Shown: one piece after another, positions 42,943 to 51,351 of the stretch
How positions within the stretch are numbered: the stretch's first letter is position 1
Layout of the letters: each line of letters begins with the position of its first letter
Assembly (NCBI RefSeq): GCF_001190945.1
Contig: NZ_CP011112.1
Span: forward strand, 5,356,911-5,420,910
Source: Luteipulveratus mongoliensis
GTDB lineage: Bacteria > Actinomycetota > Actinomycetes > Actinomycetales > Dermatophilaceae
DNA: 64,000 nt
Reading direction: 5' to 3'
Notes under the pieces: generated by a model
Databases searched by the model: none
Told to the model about the DNA's origin: nothing
Seen by the model: the letters and a program-made list of their open reading frames with translations, nothing else
Program-made: the position numbers and the translations under genes

Positions 42943-44532
42943 CTATCTCGACGCTGCGCGCGAGGTGCCTGTACGCCGGAGCCCGGCTCGTCGTAGACCG
43001 GCCCCGGCGTAGCGACGCAGCGGTCGGGACTGGGAGATCGCGACCAGGGCGATCAGCGCCAGCCAACCGGTCCACGGAACGACGTTCTTGCGGAAGCCGA
43101 GCGTCCAGTCCTCGACCGTCGGGCTCAGCCCGAGCACCCGGCCTGGAACGTAGGCCAACGCCATGAACAGGTGCCGCAGCACGAGCACGCTGTCCCAGGC
43201 CAGCTCGACAAGGAGCGGCAGCAGAGCCCAGGTGAGCGTGTCGTACCAGGGCAGTGAGTAGGGCGCGCAGAGCACGTACGCCGTCGAGAGCGCCCAGGTC
43301 GTGACCACCGCTTGGCGCGTGGTGGCGTCGGGGATGCGACGACCGAGGTCGAGACGCTTGCTGACCTTGAGCAGCAGCGCGGCGATGGCGATCATGGCAG
43401 AAGCGGCAAGGACGAAAACCACTGTGCCGACTGCCCATTCGGGCATGATGTGGCGCAGCCCCTGCCATATCGGAGCGGCGGGCGTCGCATAGGAGAACGA
43501 CCCGCCGGCGGCGCCGAGCTGACGCAGGACGTGCGGCCCGGCGACCACGTAACAGGGCACGACGATCAGCAGGGCACCGAGGATCATGCGGAACACGTGG
43601 TTGCGCGCGCCCGTCGCGGCCATCAGCGGAGCCCACAGTCCTCTGACTCGGCTCTGCCAGGTCGGCGGCGGCGCCGATGGTCGTCCGCTCCACGCCGGAT
43701 GTCGAAGGACGGCACCGCGCCACGCCCAGAGCAGGCCGAGCGCGACCACGCCGTAGGTGACCTTGGTGCTCGCGCACGCGCCGACACACAACCCCGCGAT
43801 GAACGGGTCGCGTCGAGCCGCCAGCAGGGCTGCGCAGGCGAACATCCCGGCCAGCACGTCAACGTGCGCGCCGAGCACGAGCACTCCGAAGACCACCGGG
43901 TTGAAGGTCCACAGCACGTCGACCCGGCCCTGGGCCCGATCCCCCTGCGCCAGGCGCAGCAGGACGAACCGCATGCCGAGCCAGGCCGCGACGATGATGA
44001 TCTGCCAGATCCACACGGTCTGGCGCAGGTTGTCGCCACCGATCCAGGACGACACCGCCATCAGCGAGGTCGCGAACGGTCCGTAGATGCTCGGCGTGCC
44101 CTGCCACGGCGGCTGCACGGACGCGGTGATCGGGTCGAGGCCGCCGTGCCAGTCGTGCGGCGACTGCGTATAGGGGTCGCCGCCCTGCAACGCGATGCGT
44201 CCATAGGCCGCGTAGTTGGTGTGATCACCGCTGCCCATCGGCGCGGTGAGCAATGCCAGCCCCGCCAGCACGATCACCCAGACGATCCAGCGGTGCTTCA
44301 GTCGCGGCCGCATCAGTCCGATCAGGACCGCCAGCGCACCCGAGGCATAGGCGACGAACAGCACCGCCGTCACAGCCTTGGAGCTCAGCTGGAACGGCAG
44401 CTCGCCAGGCGCCCACCCGTGCGGCCCGAGCGGCGACTTGGCCGCCGATGACTGAGATCCGCAGACGAGGAAGAGCAAGCCGAAAGCCAAGAGCAGCAAC
44501 GGTATTCGCAGCCGCTCGATTGCACGTGTCAT
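42943..44532 (-). CDS. GT-C polyprenol-phosphate-mannose-dependent mannosyltransferase-like protein (MptA/B type)
   Basis: The 529-aa polytopic protein has about twelve helices. The signature region GDHTNYAAYGRIALQGGDPYTQSPHDW follows the second to third helix and matches the SADxxxYAxxGxxxxxGxDPY motif of MptA/MptB-type alpha-1,6-mannosyltransferases. PSIYGPFATSL and VVFGVLVLGAHVDVLAGMFA are also typical. ATG at 44532 overlaps the GT2 gene stop by 4 nt. The C-terminal 15 or so residues (RRYAGAGLRRAGLRRTGTSR) are encoded by a degenerate copy of the palindromic YAG element, so the end may have been altered by it. Confidence 0.82.
   Translation of the reverse strand: MTRAIERLRIPLLLLAFGLLFLVCGSQSSAAKSPLGPHGWAPGELPFQLSSKAVTAVLFVAYASGALAVLIGLMRPRLKHRWIVWVIVLAGLALLTAPMGSGDHTNYAAYGRIALQGGDPYTQSPHDWHGGLDPITASVQPPWQGTPSIYGPFATSLMAVSSWIGGDNLRQTVWIWQIIIVAAWLGMRFVLLRLAQGDRAQGRVDVLWTFNPVVFGVLVLGAHVDVLAGMFACAALLAARRDPFIAGLCVGACASTKVTYGVVALGLLWAWRGAVLRHPAWSGRPSAPPPTWQSRVRGLWAPLMAATGARNHVFRMILGALLIVVPCYVVAGPHVLRQLGAAGGSFSYATPAAPIWQGLRHIMPEWAVGTVVFVLAASAMIAIAALLLKVSKRLDLGRRIPDATTRQAVVTTWALSTAYVLCAPYSLPWYDTLTWALLPLLVELAWDSVLVLRHLFMALAYVPGRVLGLSPTVEDWTLGFRKNVVPWTGWLALIALVAISQSRPLRRYAGAGLRRAGLRRTGTSRAASR
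42972..43011. repeat. Diverged YAG palindrome, copy 3, inside a coding 3' end
   Basis: TACGCCGG (42972-42979) and CCGGCGTA (43004-43011) bracket a longer, diverged loop that begins AGCCCGGCTCG. The left arm GTACGCCGGAG matches copies 1 and 2 except that the loop is expanded. It encodes the C-terminal tail of the mannosyltransferase-like protein. Confidence 0.5.
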
Positions 44533-45224
44533 GACCTGAACCGCCGCCTCGCCAACGCCAGCCACACGTCGCGGTACTGCTTGGCCCGGTGGACCTGACC
44601 TCGCCAGTCGGTCCCGGTGACGCGGTGGTGCAGCTCGCACGGCACCTCGACCACCCGCAGACCGGCACGCAGCACGTCGATGGTCATGCTCGTCTCGACA
44701 CCCCAGCCGCGAGCGAAAGGCGTCGCGGCGTCGTACGCCGCCCGGTTGAGACAGCGCATCCCGGACAGTGGCTGCTGCGCCTCGAAGCCCGTGGCTCCTC
44801 GAATTCCGTTGCGGGACAGGCGAACCACGAACCCGTGACCCCCACCGGACGTCTTCTGCGGGGGCAGTACGGCAATCGTCATGTCCGCGTCGCCTGAGGT
44901 CACCGGATCCACCAGCACGGCCAGCGCGGTCGCGGAGTCCTCAAGATCGGCGTCGACGAAGAGCAACGGGAGGTCACCACGGCCGACCTCGACCGCGTAC
45001 GACGCACCGCTCGCCATCGCGGCCGCCTTGCCCTTGTTGCGAGCGTGGCGTACGACGGATGCGCCGGCCTCGCGCGCGAGTTCGCCTGTGCGGTCTGAGG
45101 ATCCGTCGTCCACGACGACGACGAGCTCGACCTGCGGGATGCTCCGGACGGCACGGATCGTCGAGATCACCCGGTCAGCCTCATCCTTGGCCGGGATCAC
45201 CGCGACGCATGCAGCGTCAGTCAC
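44529..45224 (-). CDS. Glycosyltransferase family 2
   Basis: The 231-aa cytosolic or peripheral enzyme has CVAVIPAKDEADRVISTIRAV, then ELVVVVDDGSSDRTGELA with the nucleotide-binding Asp, NKGKAAAMASG, and DLPLLFVDADLEDSATALAVLV with the DAD metal motif. The C-terminal QQPLSGMRCLNRAAYDAATPFARGWGVETSMTIDVLRAGLRVVEVPCELHHR resembles the glucosyl-3-phosphoglycerate synthase and dolichyl-phosphate transferase types. It is coupled by 4 nt to the GT-C gene, so it may make the lipid-linked sugar donor. Confidence 0.85.
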   Translation of the reverse strand: MTDAACVAVIPAKDEADRVISTIRAVRSIPQVELVVVVDDGSSDRTGELAREAGASVVRHARNKGKAAAMASGASYAVEVGRGDLPLLFVDADLEDSATALAVLVDPVTSGDADMTIAVLPPQKTSGGGHGFVVRLSRNGIRGATGFEAQQPLSGMRCLNRAAYDAATPFARGWGVETSMTIDVLRAGLRVVEVPCELHHRVTGTDWRGQVHRAKQYRDVWLALARRRFRS

Positions 45225-45236
45225 GTGAGCAGCATC

Positions 45237-46112
45237 TCAGCGCAGCGTCACCTGTCTGCTGACGATGCCATTGCGCGCGCGGCGCTCCTCGGGAGTCAGC
45301 GGAGTGGTGGACGCGACCGCCTCGTCGAGCGCGGCAACCGTGGCGACCATCGGCTCCTCGAGCTCTTCGGGCTTGATCGCGGGGTCGATCTCCCACACCG
45401 GCACGAGCAGCCCGGACGCGCGGAAGGCGCCGAGCAGGCGGCCGTCGCCGAGCTTGCTGCGGTCCGCGGCGTGCAGCCGGGCCAGCGCGTCAGTCGCCTT
45501 GTCCTCGTCGTGCGGCAGCACCCAGCGGACGTAGGTGCGGTCGCCGATCTGGCACCAGTAGGCCGAGGTAGCGGCGGCAAGAAGGTGGGTCGGCGCAGCG
45601 GCCTCGTTGGCGCGCTCGAGCGAAGCCTGACCCTCGGCGTCGAGGTCCGCGCCGGCGACCCAGAAGTCGAAGCCGTCGTGCAGCTCGACCTCGAGCGGCT
45701 GGTCGGCGTTGAGGAGGTCCTGCAGACGTGGGCTGGCCGCGGTCGTACGCGGCTGGGTGGCGAGCGGCTGTCCCTCGGGGATCGCGGTGACTGCGAGCAG
45801 CGCCTCGGCGAGGTCGCGACTCGCATCGCCACCACTCGCCCCGGCCTGCAGGGCGACCATGACCTCGCCGCCCTCGCGGTGCAGTCCGGGCCAGGCCATC
45901 GGCAGGACGGTGGCGATGGTCGCCTCACCGCTGGCGTCGCCATGGCTGTAGCGGACCCGCGCGGTCGCGGCCGGCACGATCTCGCGCAGCGCCACCCACT
46001 CGGTCTCGCCCGCGAGTCCCTCGAACGGTCGCGCGGTGAAAGGTGCCGGCAGTGTGCTCGGATCCTTCGGCGCCTTCTTGTCCTGCGATTTACGTCGTGA
46101 AGCCTTCCCCAT
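45237..46112 (-). CDS. DUF5926 family protein
   Basis: The 291-aa protein begins with a very basic tail (MGKASRRKSQDKKAPKDPS) and continues with the conserved FTARPFEGLAGETEWVALREIVPAATA segment of the actinobacterial DUF5926 family. Later blocks are LHDGFDFWVAGADLD and AYWCQIGDRTYVRWVLPHDEDKATDALARL. No enzymatic motif is visible and no role is known to me. It lies between a GT2 gene and a DUF2079 gene in the same direction. Confidence 0.85.
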   Translation of the reverse strand: MGKASRRKSQDKKAPKDPSTLPAPFTARPFEGLAGETEWVALREIVPAATARVRYSHGDASGEATIATVLPMAWPGLHREGGEVMVALQAGASGGDASRDLAEALLAVTAIPEGQPLATQPRTTAASPRLQDLLNADQPLEVELHDGFDFWVAGADLDAEGQASLERANEAAAPTHLLAAATSAYWCQIGDRTYVRWVLPHDEDKATDALARLHAADRSKLGDGRLLGAFRASGLLVPVWEIDPAIKPEELEEPMVATVAALDEAVASTTPLTPEERRARNGIVSRQVTLR

Positions 46113-46168
46113 GACGGGTGAGCCTATCTGCGCCGCGCCGGGCGCGACTCTCCCCGGTCAAGTCCCTG

Positions 46169-47581
46169 TCATGGGCAGGCACGGAGACCGGCCGGCTGCG
46201 CGGCCGGAAAACGGACCAGGACCAGACGGCCGGCCCGGCGTACCTGCCAGTCAGGGTGCTGTCGGAGAGCGGCGAGGTACGCCGCCCGCTCGCACGGCTG
46301 CGCCTGGAACTCGCGCTTGTCGTCGTCCACGAGCACGGCGTACGCGACTCGCTCCGGGCGGTCCACGCCGAGCATGGTGACGTCGTAGCGCGGGATGAGA
46401 TAGGGACCAACGCTGTTCTGCGCGGCGACCTTCGAGCCGTGGGGTACGCCGGACATCAGCTGGTCGAGCGCGTCCAGCTTGGCGTCGCGCGAGAAGGCGG
46501 ACAGCGGGTTGACGCCGCGGTCGGCGATGAACCCCACTGACGCAATCGCGCTGACGACCAGCCCGGCCGCCACCAGCGCGCGGCGCGGTTGCACCGACCA
46601 GCGCGGCCACGCCTCGATCGCGGCACCGATCGCGATCGGCCACAGCACCAGGTCGTAGTGGTTGTCCGAGGACCAGTAGGACGCGTTGGAGGACAGCACC
46701 CGCCACGCGATCGTCGGCGCCGCGAGCCAGAGCAGCGACGAGCGGGCACCGATCACCAGGGTCGCCACGGCGAGCATGAAGAGCGGCACGATGCGCTGGT
46801 CCAGAGCCAGCTCGTGGACAGGTGGCTCGGAGTGCGCAGCCAGGTCGCCGCTGCTGCCGCCCGTGAAGTAGTCGAGGTACGACGTGTGGCCGCTCGGGTT
46901 GAAGTGTCCGATCACGACCAGCGCCAGGACGAGGCCCACGGCGCCAATCACGCACAGCACCAAGCCTTCTCGCAGTCCTTTGCGGTCGCGACCGGCGCGC
47001 CACCACCACAGGATCCCGGCCACGCCGACGGTCAGACCGAGGTCTTCCTTCACCAGGACGAGGAGCAGGCAGGCGACCACGGCCCAACGGAAGCGACGCT
47101 CCAGGAACGCCCAGACCAAGACCGCCGTCAGCGGCACCGCGAGCGCCACCTCGTGCACGTCGAACAGGTCGCCGGCGACCATCGCCTTGCTCGCGAGCCC
47201 GGCCAGCAGGACGACCGCTGCCGCGCGCACCCCGAGCCGCGCGAGGGCCGTACCGACCATGATCGCGACGCCGACCGCGAGAAAGAGCGCCTGCGTCAGC
47301 AGCAGGACTCGCGGGTCGGGCCAGATGCGCCACGCGACACCGAAGACCGCCGTCGCCGGACTGAAGTGGTCAGCCAGCAGCGTGTGGTCGCCGCGGATGA
47401 ACGCGCGCGGCAGGTTGCCCCGACTCCACTGCTGCGCGGCCTGGCTGAAGATGCCCAGGTCGTACGACGTCGCCCGGCCCTCGTTCCATCTCGCCAAGGC
47501 GAGGACGACGAACCAGACGAACGCCAGAGCCCCAGCAGCCGCCCCGACAACAGCCGGTCGGCGCAGGAGGGGCTGGTTCAC
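46169..47581 (-). CDS. DUF2079 polytopic membrane protein
   Basis: The 470-aa protein has about ten helices. It has YDLGIFSQAAQQWSRGNLPRAFIRGDHTLLADHFSPATAVFGVAWRIWPDP after the first helix, then DLFDVHEVALAVPLTAVLVWAFL, VKEDLGLTVGVAG, NASYWSSDNHYDLVLWPIAIGAAIE and a C-terminal soluble part of about 120 residues. The early YDLG and HFSP loops are DUF2079 features, a group related to GT-C glycosyltransferases. GTG at 47581. Donor and acceptor unknown. Confidence 0.85.
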   Translation of the reverse strand: MNQPLLRRPAVVGAAAGALAFVWFVVLALARWNEGRATSYDLGIFSQAAQQWSRGNLPRAFIRGDHTLLADHFSPATAVFGVAWRIWPDPRVLLLTQALFLAVGVAIMVGTALARLGVRAAAVVLLAGLASKAMVAGDLFDVHEVALAVPLTAVLVWAFLERRFRWAVVACLLLVLVKEDLGLTVGVAGILWWWRAGRDRKGLREGLVLCVIGAVGLVLALVVIGHFNPSGHTSYLDYFTGGSSGDLAAHSEPPVHELALDQRIVPLFMLAVATLVIGARSSLLWLAAPTIAWRVLSSNASYWSSDNHYDLVLWPIAIGAAIEAWPRWSVQPRRALVAAGLVVSAIASVGFIADRGVNPLSAFSRDAKLDALDQLMSGVPHGSKVAAQNSVGPYLIPRYDVTMLGVDRPERVAYAVLVDDDKREFQAQPCERAAYLAALRQHPDWQVRRAGRLVLVRFPAAQPAGLRACP

Positions 47582-47751
47582 GCCGCGACCCTAGCCCGCC
47601 CCCGAAGTCTCGATACGGCTCGGCTAGCGCCTCGCCTACTCGACCAGCGGGCGGAAGGCAGTGGCTCGGCCGGGTGGACATGGGGTTCGTAGAGATGCGC
47701 AACCTTGTTGCGGATCTGTACAACGACGTTGTACTTCTCCACGAGACCCAT
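47578..47751 (-). other. VEKYN short-ORF element, copy B
   Basis: An ATG at 47751 opens a 57-codon frame starting MGLVEKYNVVVQIRNKVAHL, then YEPHVHPAEPLP, then running through a two-armed repeat half and ending in TGA at 47578-47580. That stop overlaps the DUF2079 GTG start. The N-terminal 22 residues match copy A at 26227. A ribosome-binding site is not obvious. It may be a genuine small gene, or the relic of one carried by the repeat. Confidence 0.5.
47607..47650. repeat. Two-armed repeat, half copy R7a
   Basis: GTCTCGATACGGCTCGGCTAG through CGCCTACTCGACCAGCGG is one arm only; the second arm is missing. It is directly upstream of the DUF2079 gene and next to VEKYN copy B. Confidence 0.75.
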
Positions 47752-47761
47752 ACCTGCCCGT

Positions 47762-47804
47762 CCGCCGGTTGAGCCCGGCGAGCGCCTCGCCTACTCGACC
47801 AGGG
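47762..47804. repeat. Two-armed repeat, diverged half copy R7b
   Basis: CCGCCGGTTGAGCCCGGCGAG and CGCCTCGCCTACTCGACCAGGG give a diverged, shortened hairpin just downstream of the anti-sigma-like gene end (47829). Confidence 0.55.
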
Positions 47805-47828
47805 AGGTGAGACCGGCGTACGAACGGG

Positions 47829-48263
47829 TCAGGCGCGGCGGCGGGAGGGACCGCCGAGGGCGGCCCAGACCGTACGGCCCTGACGCTCGTCGCTGACGCC
47901 CCACTCGTGGGCCATGCTGCGCACGATGCGCAGGCCACGACCGGCGGGCGCCCAGGTGGCCGGGGGCCGAGGCGCGGGAATCTGCTCGCCGCCACCATCG
48001 GTGACCTCGAGCTCGACGCGAGGGGCGCGGACCTTCCAGTGCACGCGCACACTGCCGTCGGGCAGCGGCTTGGCGTGCCGGACCGCGTTGGCGACCAGCT
48101 CGCACACGACCGTCTCGGCCTCGTGAACGACATTGAGGGGCAGCGAGCCGTCAGACAGGTCATCGACGAGCGTCTTGCGGATCTCGGGCACGGACTCCAG
48201 GGTCCAGGCCAGTCGAACCGTGCGCACTCGGGCGTCCATCTGCTTCTTCTTCGTCTGTGTCAT
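47829..48263 (-). CDS. Anti-sigma-regulatory-like ATPase (HATPase_c_2, RsbW-type)
   Basis: The 144-aa protein has only a GHKL ATPase domain: ETVVCELVANAVRHAKPLPDGSV is the N box, LEVTDGGGEQIP the G1 box, and GRGLRIVRSMAHEWGV the G2 box. Proteins of this kind bind and phosphorylate anti-anti-sigma factors or act on sigma factors. No partner gene is next to it. The frame starts at ATG 48263; an inner ATG at 48239 (MDARVRTVRL) has a better GAAGAAG upstream. Confidence 0.88.
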   Translation of the reverse strand: MTQTKKKQMDARVRTVRLAWTLESVPEIRKTLVDDLSDGSLPLNVVHEAETVVCELVANAVRHAKPLPDGSVRVHWKVRAPRVELEVTDGGGEQIPAPRPPATWAPAGRGLRIVRSMAHEWGVSDERQGRTVWAALGGPSRRRA

Positions 48264-48362
48264 CCGGGAGATCCCAACGCCTGCTTCGTCGTCATGGTGG
48301 CCGAGTCGCGATCATCGCAAACTCAAGCAAGCAGCACAACGGTGGCTACTGAGCAGTCACAT

Positions 48363-49139
48363 TTAGGAGGCCGCATCCACGGCCGCGCGGATCAGGGCTG
48401 GACGGTTGGTGATGATCGCGTCCACACCGGAACGAAGGCACCGCTCCACGTCCTCGGCGCGGTCAACGGTGTAGACGTGCACCTGGTGGCCGCGTGCGTG
48501 GTGGCGCACCACGATGTCCGGATCCCGACGCAGCAAAGACGCCGAGATCCCCACGATCGGTACGCCGTCCGGCAGTCTCCCCGCGCGTACGGCCGGGTTG
48601 ATCCCGAGCTCGCACAGCAACACGCGGGGCAAGCCAGGGAGCAGGCGACCGATCCGGCGTACGGCACGCACCGAGAACGACATCACCCGGACGTGCGGCT
48701 GATGCGGCTCGGGTGCATCGAGGCCGAGATCCTGCAGCACCGAGACCAGTGACTCCTCGAGGTGCCACCCCTGCTTGACCGGGTGCTTGGTCTCGATCGC
48801 GATATCGACCCGACGCGGCGCCTCCAGTAGGAGCGTGAGCAGGTCTCGGAGCAAGAGGATCTCGCTGGTCGGGCCGCGTCCCTGGCCGAAGTCGAGGGCG
48901 AGCAGGTCGCCGTACGACAGCTCGGACACGACACCGCGCCCGTCCGATGTGCGGTCGACCGTGCGGTCGTGGATGCAGACGAGTTCACCGTCGGCGGTCA
49001 GGCGTACGTCGCACTCGACCGCATCGGCGCCTTCGGCGATCGCTCGGCGATAGGCGGCCAGGGTGTGCTCGGGCTCGGCCGCACTGGAACCGCGGTGTGC
49101 GACCACCTGAGGAGGACGCCCGGTCAGTGTTGGCCCCAC
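48363..49139 (-). CDS. Glycerophosphodiester phosphodiesterase
   Basis: The 258-aa protein has the GDPD barrel: VVAHRGSSAAEPEHTLAAYRRAIAEGADAVECDVRLTADGELVCIHDRTVDRTSDG (HRG and ECD/H metal motif), IETKHPVKQG, and the end QVHVYTVDRAEDVERCLRSGVDAIITNRP. It releases sn-glycerol-3-phosphate from deacylated phospholipids. No signal peptide is seen, so it is cytosolic. GTG start at 49139. Confidence 0.94.
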   Translation of the reverse strand: MGPTLTGRPPQVVAHRGSSAAEPEHTLAAYRRAIAEGADAVECDVRLTADGELVCIHDRTVDRTSDGRGVVSELSYGDLLALDFGQGRGPTSEILLLRDLLTLLLEAPRRVDIAIETKHPVKQGWHLEESLVSVLQDLGLDAPEPHQPHVRVMSFSVRAVRRIGRLLPGLPRVLLCELGINPAVRAGRLPDGVPIVGISASLLRRDPDIVVRHHARGHQVHVYTVDRAEDVERCLRSGVDAIITNRPALIRAAVDAAS

Positions 49140-49233
49140 ATCCAGAACCCTAGGCGTAGGTCATGTCGAGATCCCGGACCCGGCTCCGTCCCAGCATCGA
49201 ATCGACAAGAACAACCACTGGAGGATGAGTCCC

Positions 49234-49671
49234 ATGGCACACATCAAGCGCTTCGACCACATCGGCATCACCGTCGCGGACCTCGACGCGGCCACGGCGT
49301 TCTTCGTCAAGCTGGGCCTTGAGATCGAGGGCACCGGGTCCGTGGAGGGCGAGTTCGTGGAGACCGTCTGCGGCATCCCGGGTGCCGTGTGTGACATCAC
49401 CATGCTGAAGTCGCCCGATGGAGCACGGCTGGAGGTCGCGAGCTTCGTGACACCCGATCAGGTGCCCGGATCGCCCAACGCGATGGCCAACGAGGTGGCG
49501 CTGCGCAACGTGTCGTTCGAGGTCGAGGATCTCCAGGCTGCTGTCGACGCGGTAGCCGAGGACGGGTACGGGCTCGTTGCCGGCCTCGGTGAGTTCCAGG
49601 GCACCGTCAAGATGGCGTACGTCCGTGGCCCCGAGGGGATCGTCGTGTCCCTGTTCGAGTACCTCACCTGA
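49234..49671 (+). CDS. VOC (glyoxalase/bleomycin resistance) family protein
   Basis: The 145-aa protein contains two beta-alpha-beta-beta-beta modules: FDHIGITVADLDAATAFFVKLGLEIEG and VALRNVSFEVEDLQAAVDAVAEDGYGLVAG, ending YVRGPEGIVVSLFEYL. Metal ligands are likely H in FDHIG, E in LEVASF and E in LFEYL. ATG at 49234 follows GGAGGATGAGTCCC and is preferred to the ATG at 49225. Reaction not known. Confidence 0.88.
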   Translation: MAHIKRFDHIGITVADLDAATAFFVKLGLEIEGTGSVEGEFVETVCGIPGAVCDITMLKSPDGARLEVASFVTPDQVPGSPNAMANEVALRNVSFEVEDLQAAVDAVAEDGYGLVAGLGEFQGTVKMAYVRGPEGIVVSLFEYLT

Positions 49672-49680
49672 CCTGCCGGC

Positions 49681-50508
49681 CTACTCATGCTTGCGGGTCA
49701 GCGTCTGCGCACCGGTCAGCTCGATGGTCTCGTCGTCGATCCACTCACCGCACGGGCCGCCGCCCTCGCTGACCGTGAGCTCCAGCGGCGTGCCATCCAT
49801 CCGCAGCGCCGGGTGGTAGTACTCGGCGACCTGGTGGGCGTCGCCCTCGATGTAGTGGCCGATCAGGGCGCGACGGAAGCGGTCGGTGGTGACGTTGGGC
49901 GCGCTGCCGTGCACGAGTGAGCCGTTGAAGAAGAGCACGTCGCCCGCCGCCATCCGCACCGGCACGGCCTCCTTGGTGTCCGGCATCGGGACCGTCACGT
50001 CGGTGAAGCTGACCGCCGTGTCCGCCTTGGTCGTACAGAGGATCGGCCAGCGGTGGCTGCCCGGCACGACGAGCAGGCAGCCGTTGTCCTCGTCGGTCGC
50101 ATCGAGAGCCATCCAGGCTGCGATGCAGGTGCCCGGCTCGGCCTTCAGGTAGAAGTTGTCCTGGTGCAACGCCTGGCCGCGTGCCCCGGGCGGCTTGAAG
50201 TAGAGCATCGTCTGGACGGCGTACGGGTCGTTGCCGACCAGCGTCTGCAGCTGGGCCCGAAGCCGCGCATCGAGCAGCCACTGCAGCGACGTGTCGTCCC
50301 AGCGGTGCATCTGCGCCATCCGCGGATAGCGCTTCAACGGGTCCTTGCTGCTCGGCTGGACCCCGACCATGTCCTCCGGCAGCCGGTCCCGGCGACGCGC
50401 CCTCATGTAGTGGTCACGCAACCGGTCGACCTCGTCGTCGGCGAAGAGCCCGCTGACGACGGCGTACCCATCGGTCTCGAACGTACGCTTGACTGAATCA
50501 CTCACCAT
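49681..50508 (-). CDS. Phytanoyl-CoA dioxygenase (PhyH) family protein
   Basis: The 275-aa Fe(II)/2-oxoglutarate oxygenase has ETDGYAVVSGLFADDEVDRLRDH at the N-terminus. The metal motif HxD is in GQALHQDNFYLKAEPGTCIAAWMALDATDEDNGCLLVVPGSHRW, the distal His in NGSLVHGSAPN and the 2-oxoglutarate Arg in DRFRRALIGHY. The long insert with RYPRMAQMHRWDD resembles hydroxylases of small natural products. It is divergent from an AraC regulator with a 63-nt gap, so it is probably inducible. Confidence 0.9.
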   Translation of the reverse strand: MVSDSVKRTFETDGYAVVSGLFADDEVDRLRDHYMRARRRDRLPEDMVGVQPSSKDPLKRYPRMAQMHRWDDTSLQWLLDARLRAQLQTLVGNDPYAVQTMLYFKPPGARGQALHQDNFYLKAEPGTCIAAWMALDATDEDNGCLLVVPGSHRWPILCTTKADTAVSFTDVTVPMPDTKEAVPVRMAAGDVLFFNGSLVHGSAPNVTTDRFRRALIGHYIEGDAHQVAEYYHPALRMDGTPLELTVSEGGGPCGEWIDDETIELTGAQTLTRKHE

Positions 50509-50571
50509 GAGAAAAGCATCCGCCCGAGAACTGGCTCATACGAGGGCCAGCCGTCGCAAGGCGTTGCCTGT

Positions 50572-51351
50572 TTGACGCATCTGTCTCTCCATGGCTCGCC
50601 CAGCTACTGGCGCTGCGAGCCCGAGTGGTCTTGGCGGTCCAAGCCGTTGGAGGACCACCTCCTGTGGTGCGTCCTCGACGGCGTCGGCCGGCTGGAGGTG
50701 GCCGGTCACGACGTCGCGCTCCGACCGGGCGTCTGCTTCCTCCTGGAGCCGGGTGACGCCCCGGTTGCCGAGCACGACCCGCACCGGCGGCTGCTCGTCT
50801 TCGGCATCCATTTCGAAACCCCAGACGATGTACGCCTGCCGCACCGTTGGTGCGCGACCCGCGACTTCGACCTGCTGACCGGGCTCGCTCGCCTCGCCCA
50901 CGACGGGCACCGCCGAGGAGACGTGCGCGGGCTGCGGCAGGCGGTCCTCGGTCTCGAACAGATCCTGCTCATGCTCCACGACGACGCGACCCGGCCGACG
51001 CCGAGTCACGTGGACACGGCCCTGGCCGACGTCGTACGCGACATCCGTGGCGACCCGGGCCGACGCTGGACCGTGCCCGAGCTCGCGACGCGGACGGGTC
51101 TGTCGCGGTCGCAGCTCACGCGCCGGTTCACGACGTACACCGGTCTGCCGCCGGCTCGCTTCGTGGCGCAGGCGAGGGTCGCGCGGGCCCGCGAGCTGAT
51201 CGTCGAGACGGATCTGACTGTCAGCCAGGTCGCGACTGTCCTGGGCTACAGCGACCTCGGCCACTTCAGCCGTCAGTACCAGCGCCACACCGGACGCGCA
51301 CCCGGCGCCGACGGCCGCCGATCTAGGGTGGTCGACCGTGCCGACGACTGA
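50572..51351 (+). CDS. AraC family transcriptional regulator
   Basis: The 259-aa regulator starts with TTG at 50572. The N-terminal cupin-like sensor is LLWCVLDGVGRLEVAGHDVALRPGVCFLLEPGD. Two HTH motifs follow: WTVPELATRTGLSRSQLTRRFTTYTGLPPARFVAQARV and TVSQVATVLGYSDLGHFSRQYQRHTGRAP. Divergent orientation marks the PhyH gene as the likely target. Its 3' end overlaps the next gene's GTG (51338) by 14 nt. Confidence 0.91.
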   Translation: MTHLSLHGSPSYWRCEPEWSWRSKPLEDHLLWCVLDGVGRLEVAGHDVALRPGVCFLLEPGDAPVAEHDPHRRLLVFGIHFETPDDVRLPHRWCATRDFDLLTGLARLAHDGHRRGDVRGLRQAVLGLEQILLMLHDDATRPTPSHVDTALADVVRDIRGDPGRRWTVPELATRTGLSRSQLTRRFTTYTGLPPARFVAQARVARARELIVETDLTVSQVATVLGYSDLGHFSRQYQRHTGRAPGADGRRSRVVDRADD

